Below, piece after piece: positions 13,595 through 24,479 of a stretch of 64,000 nucleotides of DNA (within the stretch, counting starts at the first letter, position 1; each line of letters starts with the position of its first letter). Made by a program: the position numbers and the translations under genes. The notes beneath the pieces were generated by a model, which had not been told where the DNA came from, made no database searches, and saw only the letters and a program-made list of their open reading frames with translations. Source of the DNA: Owenia fusiformis. Taxonomy: Eukaryota; Annelida; Polychaeta; Sabellida; Oweniidae. The stretch is taken from NCBI GenBank assembly GCA_903813345.2, contig CAIIXF020000011.1, forward strand, positions 28,762,166-28,826,165. Direction: 5' to 3'.

Positions 13595-15145
13595 TCAGAT
13601 GGGGGGGTGCGATGGGTGCGACCGCACCCCCCTTTGTCACCCCCCAAAATAAATTTGAAAAAAAAATTTGAAAAATTCTTTTTTTTTGAAAAATATTTTT
13701 TTTGTAATTTTTTTTCATTGACTCATACACTTTGAAAGTACCCAGAAAGCACCAAATAGCATTTTAAAATTGTAAAATTTTCTAGGGGTATTGGCCACCC
13801 CTCACACCCCCCACAAAACAATGGAAAAGTTCTAAATTTATTTTAGAGTTTTGTCTCAGACACTTTTAAAGTGCCCAGATATCAGCAAATAGCTCCTTGA
13901 TATAGTTAGTGTTTCTGGGGGACTTACTCCCCTCTTGCATCTTGCACTTGCATACCCCCCCCCCCCTCTGGCGCCCCCCCCCCTTGACCCCCCCCAAAAA
14001 AAAGATTGTGATTTTCTCAAATTCTTTAATTGACTCATACACTTTGAAAGTGCCCAGAAAGCACCAAATAGCGTCGTAAAATTGTAAAATTTTCTAGGGG
14101 GAGTGGGCCACCACTCACACCCCAAACAAAACAATGGAAAAGTTCTGAATTTGCTTTATGTATTGTCTCACTTTTAAATTGCCCAGACATCATCAAATAG
14201 CTCCTTGATAAAGTTAATGATTGGGGGACAAACACTTGCGCCCCCTCTGGCACCCCAGCCCCACCCCCCCCCCCTCTGGCACCCCTCCCCCCTTTGACAC
14301 CCCCAAAATTTGAAAAAAATTGTGATTGTTTTTCAATGTTTTTATTGACTAATACACTTTAAAAGTGCGAAGAAGCACCAAATATCATCTTTAAATTGTA
14401 AAATTTTCTAGGAGAGTTAGCCACCCCTCACATCCCCCACAAAACAAAAGAAAACATTCTGAATTTCAAGTTTTGTCTCAGACATTTTTTAAGTGCCCAG
14501 ACATCATCAAATAGCACCTTGATATGGTCAATGTTTCTGGGGGACAACCCCTTGCTCCCCCTCTGGCACCCCACCCCACTTCACCCTCTCATCCTCTTTG
14601 ACACCCCCAAAAGAATTTGAAAAAAAATCACATTTTTCTTATTGACTCATAACGCACAGGCGTACCAGATGGTTGCAAATTCGCTCCAAATACAACCAAA
14701 TTTCAAAATTTTCCTGGGGGAGAACCCCCAGACCCCCCTGAATGCGCTGTTTTTTATTCACTCAACTCTTATTCCCGTGGTTGTGGCGTACTACTTAGAA
14801 ACTTACACTTTGAAAGTGCCCAGAAAGCACCAAATAGCATCTCAAAACAGTAAAATTTTCTAGGTGGAGTGGACCACTCCTCACACCCCCCACAAAACAA
14901 TTGTTTGGAAGTTACATGCATTTGTTAATTCCAAACCAATATAGGGAGTAACTGACCCCCCCCCCCCCCTCAGTCTTACGCGATTTGATTTACGCGGCAA
15001 AAAATGACAATTTTATATTCTCTTTAGTAAGCTAAAAACCGCACCCCCCTTGGAGAAAAGTGTCTTACGGGCCTGTATCCAATGGTCATATTTTCAAAGG
15101 TTATGGGGGGGGGGGGGTGCGATCGCACCCATCGCACCCCCCCCT
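13595..15145. repeat. ~310-bp tandem array bounded by inverted GGGTGCGATGGGTGCGA motifs
   Basis: Units beginning near 13725, 14035, 14345 and 14810 share CACTTTGAAAGTGCCCAGAA, GCACCAAATAG and TTGTAAAATTTTCTAGG, separated by C-rich tracts. The outer edges carry GGTGCGATGGGTGCGA (13605) and its reverse complement (near 15118-15137), so the block looks like a separate foldback or composite repeat nested in the 12-kb element. The apparent minus-strand frames around 13856-14253 are repeat-derived. Confidence 0.6.
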
Positions 15146-15269
15146 GGCTACGCCCATGCTGGTGACATTTGAAAGACTAATTTCTTAATCTAATTTCAAC
15201 AAAACAAATCAAAACCTAAACAGGTTGACGGTCGTTGTAGATTATAGACCATGCTAACAAAGTTTAAAC

Positions 15270-15640
15270 ATTTTATTTACGGCTTATTTAAAACATGCAA
15301 ACGGGTGTATTTACTGAAGGAATATGTTAGGAAATATATTTAAAGTGTATTCATGCCTGCAATCATCGCTGGTCACACCTGAAAAACAACTTCTTAAAAT
15401 ACAAACATAATTCACTGCACTGCTGTATACGTCTACCTGCTCTCAAATCTTAAACGAAAAAAAATAATGCGTGCCAAACTTTTATCTATTGTAATATTAT
15501 CTATGGTTATTTCAAAGTTTTACTCTTGCATCAAGCAACTGTGCCATTTCCCCAACAGTCCTGTCTTTAAGGACTAACACTTTACTTGAGGCAAGATGCA
15601 TAAACTTGAACTCCCTGGGCTATAACTCAATTGTCACTGC
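15270..15640. repeat. Right member of the internal inverted pair
   Basis: Diverged reverse complement of 7620-8030; landmarks are given there. Confidence 0.6.
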
Positions 15641-15756
15641 TTGTGTGTCATACTCATTGGCACCTGCAAAACAGAATAATATAATAAGAATAACAGATAT
15701 CAGATATCATATTTCATTTGGAGCCTTAAATATTAAACAAGGCATAAACATGAAAA

Positions 15757-15869
15757 ATGTCACCACCCGCCATTTGTTACAGACGCTGAACGCCGACCCC
15801 AGACGCTAAACACCGTACATAAAAAAGTTGGAGACTTTAACAATATGTGACCACTTTTGGTGGTGACAT
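15757..15869. mobile_element. Short GTCACCACC-ended MITE, second copy
   Basis: Inverted ATGTCACCACC ends 113 bp apart, matching the ends of 1369-1631. Nested in the 12-kb element. Confidence 0.4.
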
Positions 15870-16856
15870 AAAAAGGGGAAGTCCCGTCTTAATAAAACTC
15901 CTGATTTCCAGTTTTTTGTAAACATACACCATTGCATGTTGATGGTTCGCATGACCTGCAGGTCACGATGACAAATGAATGTTACGTTGTCAATAGAATG
16001 TAGGCTAACTAACTTCCACGTAAGGTAGATTCCCCGGGTAGATTCGCGAGATTCGTGATTATTCCCCCGGGATTAGGCTATTCCAAAGCAAACACCAAAG
16101 ATACCAAATCGAACTCCCAATGAATTATTGATCGTATCTATCCTAGGGCCTATCATTTCAATGTAATTTAAAGGCTTACAGGGGTGCTTCAAAATCATCC
16201 CTGCGGCCCAAGAGTAATTCATTGCATTGTGACATTCATGAGCTGCTATGAAAGCAGTGAAGGACCGATCTTGAAGGATGCTTCAAAATCGGGTTCAAAT
16301 TGTAATATTGAGGCCTACTAATCTTTCATAACACGTGACGCATTCTATATTAGCATTAAGAAATGAGAAATGGGCGTAGGAGCGGAGTAAGAGACCCAGG
16401 ATAAGAAGAACCATTGGGCAAGATGGCCCACCAAGTTTGTTTATCATCAAATATACATCGCCTGATATTATCTCCTGACAGGGACAGCATCGATCTCAAT
16501 GGCCATTGCACTTTGTTTCATTTAGGCGGCACCTTCTCCAAGAAGAAACTCTTTTAACGGCACCACTTCTGTAAGTCTGTGGTAAAAAACCTCCCGTCCG
16601 AAGAAGTTATCTTACAGAACGGCCCCTTTTGACCCTCGGGGGCCCTTCTTGCCCTGCCATGGCCACACAAAACCATTTCCAGTAGTGACATTTGCGAGTT
16701 AATACCAATAAGAATAAAACGGACCGAATAAAACCAATGTCCTTTTTTCAATAAACATGGCTACATGTATATTTAAAGTTTATATACCCATTCGGGGAAG
16801 ACAATATAAATAAAACAATGTATTTTAAATTAGCACACAGAACAACTTTTAAATAA
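15870..16856. other. Interior of the 12-kb element, no gene recognised
   Basis: Contains short frames only, e.g. near 16554-16751, with no recognisable domain. Confidence 0.4.
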
Positions 16857-16977
16857 TTACACATTTTTATTAAATTTTTCGAATTCATTTGGTACGCCTG
16901 TGCGCATTTGGCGTAATATATGCGATACGCCAATGTGAGTGTTAGAATAGAAACATACACATCAATTCCAATTTTCG

Positions 16978-17495
16978 TTTGATTCCTGTATGATTCCTGA
17001 AGGCTGGATTCATTTGTAAACTATATTGCATATGAATCCTGCTTGAATCCTGGCTACAGGATTCATTTGCAAACTACCTTCTATATGAATCCTGTACGAA
17101 TCCTGAAGGCTGGATTCATTTGTAAACTATATTGCATATGAATCCTGTATGATTCCTGAAGGCAGGATTCATTTGCAAACTACCTTCTATATGAATCCTG
17201 TACGAATCCCGAAGGCTGGATTCATTTGTAAACTATATTGCATATGAATCCTGTATGATTCCTGAAGGCAGGATTCATTTGCAAACTACCTTCTATATGA
17301 ATCCTGTACGAATCCTGAAGGCTGGATTCATTTGTAAACTATATTGCATATGAATCCTGTATGATTCCTGAAGGCAGGATTCATTTGTAAACTATTTAAA
17401 CAGCGAATCCTGTATGAATCCTGGAGGCAGGATTCATACAGGATTCATATGTGCATATGAATCCTGTATGAATCCTGACTCCAGGATTCAGTGGT
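16978..17495. repeat. 53-bp tandem array in right arm of the 12-kb element
   Basis: Reverse complement of the left-arm array. Units alternate between ATATTGCATATGAATCCTG and a variant with ACCTTCTATATGAATCCTG. Confidence 0.85.
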
Positions 17496-17737
17496 TTGAT
17501 TCACATTTTTTGCTGTGCAGAGGATGAGGTTTTTTTAACGGACACCGGCCGAGCTCCGACCGAGCTCCGGCCGATGTGGGACAGAGCCTTGGAAAGTATA
17601 GTACCTGAAGATGTCCGGACGGAGTCCGTTCACGTCACCGAGCTCTGCTTCCGATGAGGAGAGCTCGGTGGCACCAAAAAAATCCACCGAGCTCTACCGA
17701 TGCCGGACATCGGCCGGGCTATGTGACTAGGCCATTA

Positions 17738-18365
17738 ATATATTATGCATATGACATGTATTTACCAACCCAGGTATGTCTTATGTATGTTTCGTTATCA
17801 ATTAAAGCAAATATGAATGAGAAAACAAACCGAAACCCATTATACGCTTTACTTATCTCTTGATTTGTACATAAAAATATATTTCAACTATAATTCTAGG
17901 CCAATTCCGCCTGCTAGAACATCTTAGTAACGATTCTAACCATCCAAGGGAATTGATAGAGGTCCAATATTACCTTTACTGTCCATTTTCCTATGAGATG
18001 AAGTTTAACAAACATTGGATTGGCGGTATATGCGTGTCTTACTCGGCGGTAGGTTGTATATACGCGGGTAGACTTTCCTCTCGTGTATATAGTACGCATA
18101 CAAAACAAGCGCTTCTTTGTCTACTTCAGATACACGATCAGCTTCAGAGCTGTGTTTAGAACGGGAGATTTACCATTTCACGTTGGTGGTAACGGGAACC
18201 ATTATATTCATGTCTTTTCAATATTATGCTGGCAAATTTGATGATGTATGTCATATATGTTTTAGCTCCAAATATCTTACGAAACAAGCATATCTAAAAT
18301 ATGTATCATAGACAACCAGCTGTATAACTATCAATGGCATAGTACACGATGTTGTATAGTCTAAG
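17738..18365. other. Spacer with second copy of the 4305 hairpin repeat
   Basis: About 18040-18090 is the inverted counterpart of 4305-4356. Nothing else is recognised. Confidence 0.4.
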
Positions 18366-18368
18366 TAA

Positions 18369-18920
18369 TGCCTTGGACACATTTGCTCCGATTTTCTCTA
18401 CGGCGCCCGGCCGATTGAGTATTTTGTTCAAAATTGAATACAATATTGACAAAACACTCAATCTTCCGGGCGCCGGCCGATTGATCGGAGCAAATGTTAC
18501 CCAGGCATAAAAGGACTAATGCCGTGGTCACACTTGTCCCGATTTTTTTCCACGGCGCCCGGTCAATTGAGTATTTTGTTCAAAATTGTATTCAATTTCT
18601 TTTTACAAAATACTCATCGGCCGGGCGCCGGCACTGAAAATCGGAGCAAATGTGACCACGACATAAGTAATGTCCGGGTCACATTTGCTCCGATCCATCG
18701 GCCGGCGCCCAGTCGATTGAGTGTTTTGCTCAATATTGTATTCAATTTTGAAAATTGGAGCAATTGTGACTAAGGCATAAACACTGTTATACCTGGGTCA
18801 CATTTGCCCTGATTCATCGGCCGGCGCCCGGCCGATTGAGTATCCTATTCACAATTGTATTCAGAATACTCAATCGGCCGGGCGCCGGTCGATGAAATCA
18901 AAGCGAATGTGACCAAGGCA
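18369..18920. mobile_element. Four end-to-end Harbinger-like MITEs
   Basis: Four related palindromic units at 18369-18507, 18520-18663, 18671-18777 and 18790-18920. Ends are TGCCTTGGTCACATTTGC-like in inverted orientation, with CGGCGCCCGGCCGATTGAGT inside. Each is bordered by TAA or TTA, so the row consists of consecutive insertions with 3-bp TWA duplications, as expected for PIF/Harbinger MITEs. They have no coding capacity. A lone half-element of the family occurs near 22962-22990. Confidence 0.8.
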
Positions 18921-18923
18921 TTA

Positions 18924-20556
18924 AGCTACGTTCACACCAACGGCGAATGCCACGCTTTAAATCGGCGAGCAAAGTGGCACCAAAGCATGGCGCTTTAAAG
19001 GGACTTGTAAAGCGGCACCAAAGCGTAACAAAGCTTGATTAAAGCGTCGGGGTCGTAATAGGTCGTAGAAAAGCTCGAAGTAAAGCGGGATGTTCAGCAA
19101 GAGCGCCAACATTTTTTAAACTGTTTAAAAATTTTGGGCGCTCCGTTCCAAATTGATTAAAGCGCCGAGAGCGTATCAAAGCTTAACAAACCGTAACAAA
19201 GCTCAGCAAAGCTTGACCCAAAGCGTAGGAAATCTTTACAGAGCTTGGTTCAAAGCGGGGACCCCAGTCTCTTCACGGTATGTTACCACTTGACACGCTT
19301 CGTTTAGACCTATTACGACCCCGACGCTTTAATCAAGCTTTGTTACGCTTTGGTGCCGCTTTACAAGCAACTTTAAAGCGCCATCAAAGCGCCGTTGGTG
19401 TGAACGTAGCATTGGCTATGTTCACACCAACGGCGAATGCCACGCTTTAAATCGGCGAACAAAGCGCCGTCATTTTTGTCATTTTTGTTCAAACCAACGG
19501 CGCTTTGATGGCGCTTAAAAGCGGCTTGTAAAGCGGCACCAAAGCGTAACAAAGCTTGATTAAAGCGGCGTGGTCGTAATAGGTCGTAGAAAAGCTCGGA
19601 GTAAAGCGGGATATTCGGCAAAAGCGCCAAAAAAGTTTAAACTGTTTAAAAATTTTGGCCGCTCTGTTACGATTATGACGCTTTAGATCAGGCTCTGATA
19701 TGATTACCAAGCTCTGTTGTGCATTGTTACGCTCTGTTAAGCTCTGTCACGCATTGGAAAATGACGAGATCGCCGATTTCATGCCGCTTTTGATCAAATG
19801 ACTATATATAGATGCAGTAGATCCATAAAACCATTGCATCTTTGACTCGAGAACACGATGGCAGAACAACAAGATCCAGATATTCCAGGTGGAAAGCTTG
19901 TCAAGCGCAACAAAGCCTAACAAAGCGTGATCAATTCTTGATTAAAGCGTCTCAATTCGTTGGAAAGCTTGCGAGTCCTTCATGAAAGCGTAACAAAGAG
20001 TGTCAGATATTGATGAAAGCGTCTGACCTCGTGTCAGATCTTCATGCCAGATCGTAGCAAATCTTGAGACATCTTAACGAAGCGTGTAAAGTGGTAACAG
20101 ACCGTGAAGAGACTGGGGTCCCCGCTTTGAACCAAGCTCTGTTAAGCTTTCCTACGCTTTGGGCCAAGCTTTGCTGAGCTTTGTTACGGTTTGTTAAGCT
20201 TTGATACGCACTCGGCGCTCGTAACAGAGCGCCCAAAATTTTTAAACAGTTTAAAATTTTTTGGCGCTCTTGCCGAATATCCCGCTTTACTCCGAACTTT
20301 TCTACGACCTATTACGACCCCGACGCTTTAATCAAGCTTTGTTACGCTTTTGTACCGCTTTACAAGCCGCTTTAAAGCGCCATCAAAGCGCCGTTGGTGC
20401 GAACGTAGCTTAAACAGTTTACATTTTTTAGGCTCTTGCCGAATATCCCGCTTTACTCCGAGCTTTTCTACGACCTATTACGACCCCGACGCTTTGGTGC
20501 CGCTTTATAAGCCGCTTTAAAGCGCCATCAAAGCGCCATTGGTGTGAACGTAGCTT
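18924..20556. mobile_element. Composite of AGCTACGTTCACACC elements
   Basis: At least three adjoining inverted-repeat elements (about 18924-19410, 19415-20411, 20411-20556) with ends AGCTACGTTCACACCAACGG. Interiors consist largely of near-regular AAAGCnnnnn words such as AAAGCGTAAC and AAAGCTTGAT, with inverted partners further along. Relatives occur at 32112-32458, 33066-34340 and 57974-58676. Non-coding; minus-strand frames through the block are repeat artefacts. Confidence 0.75.
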
Positions 20557-20602
20557 TAACCGAACGATTGTTTTATGTGAGAAAACTACATGCATTTGTA
20601 TA

Positions 20603-22809
20603 TAGTGCAGTCAGTTATGACAATAAAACCCTTGAATTGCACTTGCTATATATACAGCACCATTTTTTGACCAAAGTATCATTATTACATATATTTATGA
20701 AATCCACCGAAGTGGTGTCAAAAAGTGACCCCAGTGGATAATAACAGGCTTTGAGAATTTTGCATGTTTCCATTAGGCCCCATGTTAATTCATCAATCTT
20801 CAAAAGACCCCCTGCAGAACAGTTCGAGAGCAATATAGTCAATCTTCCTAGTGTGTAACCATGACTCAAATGTCTTCAAAATAAGAAGGGTTACAAGCTA
20901 GATTTTGTCTAGTTCAAAAGATATTGGTGTTTGAATTTTGGAAAATTCCCATTGACCGCCATTATAAACTACTCTCAATATGGCTTTACTAAAGGGTCAT
21001 TTTCTCCAAAAGTCCACTATGGAATTTTCTGATGTTGCAGATTTCTACAGCCAAAATATTGACTTTCAAAAAACCAAACAGGCACATTTCTAAAAATTTC
21101 TTATTTTTAATATATCTAGTTGTTAAGTTGCTCACGAAAACTCCATTGAGTCCCATGTTAATTTATCAATCTTCAAAAGACCCCCTGCAGAACAGTTCAA
21201 GAGCAATATAGTCAATCTTACTAGTATGTAACCATAACGTGGATGTCTTTAAAATGAGAAGGGTTACAAGCTGGATTTTATCTAATTCAAAAGATATTGA
21301 CGATCAAATTTTGGGAAATCCCCATTGACCGCCATTATAAACTACTATCAATATGGCTTTACCAAAGTGCCATTTTCTCCAAGTCCACTATGGAATTTTC
21401 TGATATTGCAGATTTCTATAGTTGATATATTTACTTTTTAAAAACCAAACAGGCACATTCCTAAAAATTTCTTGTTCTTAATATATTAAGCTAAAAATCA
21501 CATACAAAAATCCCCATTGACTGCCATTATAAACTGATATCAATATGCTTTTACTAAAGTGTCCTTTCCCCAAAAAGTCCAATATGAATTTCTCTGATAT
21601 TGCAGATTTCCTATTTCTATAAATCAGAAAATTTCATAGTGGACTTTTGGAGAAAAGTATACTTTATTCTTAAATTCATGTTTATAGCAGTTTATAATGG
21701 CAGCCAATGGGGATTTTCATTCAACTTGAGGGCTAAATATATTAAAAATAAGAAAGTTTTAGAATTGTGCCTGTTTGGTTTTTTAGAAGTCAATATGTTG
21801 GCTATAGAAACCTACGATATCAGAAAATTCCATCGTGAACTTTTTGAGAAAATGGCACTTTAGTGAAGCCATATTGATAGAAGTTTGTAATGGCGGTCAA
21901 TGGGAATTTTCCAAAATTCAAACACCAATATCTTTGAAACTATACAGAATCAAGCTTGTCACCCTTCTTATTTTGAAGACAAGCACGATATGTTTACATA
22001 CCAGGAAGATTGACTTTATTGCTCTTGAACTGTCCTGCAGGGGGTCTTTTGAATATTGATGAATTAACATGGGACTCAATGGAGTTTTCGTGAGCAACTT
22101 AATAAGTAGATATATTAAAAATAAGAAATTTTTAAAAATGTGCCTGTTTTGTTTTTGGAAAGTCATTATGTTGGGTATAGAAATCTGCAATATTAGAAAA
22201 TTCCACAGTGAACTTTTGGAGAAAATTGCACTTTATTAGTAAAGCCGTGTTGATAGCTTTTATAATGGTAGCCAATGGGAGTTTTCGTGTGCAACTCAAT
22301 GGTAAGATATCTAAAAAATAATGAATTTTTAGAAATGTGCCTGTTTGGTTTTTTAAAAGTCAATATATTGGCTATAGAAATCTGCAATATCAAAAAATTC
22401 CATGGTGGAATTTTGGAAAAAATGACACTTTAATATGGCCATATTGAGGGTAGTTTATAATGGCCGTCAATGGGAATTTTCCAAAATTCGAACACCAATA
22501 TCTTTGGAACTAGACAAAATCCAGCTTGTAACCCTTCTTATTTTGAAGACATTTAAGTCACGGTTACATACTAGGAAGATTGACTTTATTGTTCTTGAAC
22601 TCCTGTGCAGGGGGTCTTTTGAAGATTGATAAATTAACATTGAACTCAATGGAAACATGGAAAATCTTCGAGCCCTGTTATTATCCACTGGGGCTACTTT
22701 TTGACACCACTTCGGTAGATATCAAAAATACATGTATTAATGATACTTTGGTCAAAAAATGGTGACGTATATATAGCAAGTGCAATTAAAGTGCTAACTG
22801 ACTGCACTA
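20603..22809. mobile_element. 2.2-kb palindromic (foldback) element
   Basis: The ends are TAGTGCAGTCAGTTA and its reverse complement, and ATA flanks both sides (20600-20602, 22810-22812). The arms are complementary over nearly their whole length with an apex near 21.63 kb. Each arm contains internal direct repeats around CCATTGACCGCCATTATAAA and AACCAAACAGGCACAT. No transposase. The long frames inside are arm shadows. Confidence 0.85.
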
Positions 22810-24479
22810 ATAGGGCGATTTATATGTACAGGTTAAGTTTTCCCCCAAGGTATCACGAAAAAGAACATACTCACACGTTTTCAACAAAACCAGTTCATCC
22901 AAGCGTACTTATTCCGCTAATTATGATGTGTCAAACTTGTCGGGTAACTGCGCCTGTTAATGCCTTGGTCACATTTGCTCCGATTTTTTTGTTGAAAGCC
23001 AGCGAACCTTTAATTTGCGCTACGGGGCTTTTTGTTCTTTTTTGTAAAATGTCGACCGCACTGCCATTTTTTATGAACATTCTTATGGATTACCCGTATA
23101 TACGACAAAAACAATATGTTTAACAAAATTCCATACTTTTATTTTGACAAACTTGCTCCAAGTTTGGATATTTTGTTAAAAATGAATGTATTTTCTAAAG
23201 ACCAGCTTGAGGGATTACCTATTTTCTACAAACACGTTTTGAAAGCATTCAATAGCTGTAAAGATCTGGATGAAATAAAAAATCTGAAACACCATGAAAT
23301 AGTCCAGCAAACCATATGGAATAACAGATTATTTCAATTAAAAGGCAAACCACTTTTCTTTAAATCTTGGATAGATAGTGGTATTATTTATGTCAAAGAT
23401 TTTATCATTCGAAATGATTTTTTAAATGTAAACTATATTCTAGAAAAATTGAGGAATAAAATAAATTGGATTTCAGAATATTTTCAAGTCTCAATTGCAA
23501 TGAAATCAATAGAAAAATCATTAACATAGAACAAGCAAACTTCACAAATATATCAAGAAAACTCAATTTCAAAGTAAAAAATGTTCAATTAGATTTTAGA
23601 GGCCAAAAATCCAATTTCTTTTATAACATATTGAAGAATAAAAAATCTGAAAAATGGTTTGTCTCAAAAAAATGGGAAAAATATTTCTGTATAACAAATC
23701 AATGTAAAATAGATGAAATAAATTGGCAGAATTTTTTGTTAGCAAGATCATCAAAATTAAAGACAAAAAAGTTGCCAATTTTAATTTCAAACTAATTAAT
23801 AACATACTTCCTGGGTTAACTGACTTTACTCTAAGAGCGAGGAGGGAAATTCTTAATAAGTGGAGTATAGTTGGTTTGGCAGCATTTTCAGTTAGGGGGA
23901 AGTCTTGGATGAAAATTCTACCTAGGTGATAGCTTCACAGAGTGGTACATAATTCTTTTTTTTCAGGGGTTAGCCCCCCACCCCCCAAAAACACCCTACC
24001 CCGGGAAAATAATTTTTTCATTCTCAATAACTTTAGATATCTTGATATTTGTAAGTTACATACATAGACATTATATATATGAATCATTTGCAAAATAAAT
24101 AAGGCCAATCACTCCTTCAAAACTTGAATAATAGTACAAAGTATGTACCCCAGGGGGCAAATTCGGGACCCATTTTCTTACTTTTTAGAGCCTCACTTTT
24201 CAATCAGACACTGGAAGACATTGGAAAAATTCATGTAAAGTGACCAGTAGCAGGGCTATAAGGCCTAAAAGGTTCAAACTCATTGAATCAGTAGGAGCCG
24301 AGAAAAAAATTATTGATTTTTTGAAATTTTTGACATTTTTGAGAGGGGTGATTTTGTGTATGACTATAGCTGATGCCTATAGTTTCTAGATCCATCCCTC
24401 TTTGATGTTAAATATGGTTTTGAAGTGTAGAACTAAGATGTAAAACATAATTAAAAGGGTTTTAAGGAAGTTTAAAGTT

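Larger units (their letters stand above)
5564..17734. mobile_element. 12.2-kb element with ~0.9-kb terminal inverted repeats, Harbinger-like
   Basis: The ends read TGGCCTAGTCACATAGCCCG in inverted orientation and are flanked by TTA (5561-5563, 17735-17737). Inverted similarity runs inward about 0.9 kb (5564-6504 against 16857-17734), including a 53-bp tandem array in each arm and an inner stretch reading GCGCACAGGCGTACCAAATG. A weaker inverted pair deeper inside (7640-8030, 15270-15640) sits at mirror distances from the centre, so the element looks like an old large palindrome. A TWA-type 3-bp duplication is typical of PIF/Harbinger. No transposase or Myb-like frame was found, so it appears non-autonomous. 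Confidence 0.7.

Noticed and set aside
5564-17734. Polinton/Maverick element
   Set aside because: No polymerase, integrase, ATPase or capsid-like frames, and the flanks show a 3-bp rather than 6-bp duplication.
22740-23123. 127-codon plus-strand frame before the LINE
   Set aside because: It spans the end of a foldback element and a half MITE and has no domain. The LINE begins at 23086 by its target duplication.
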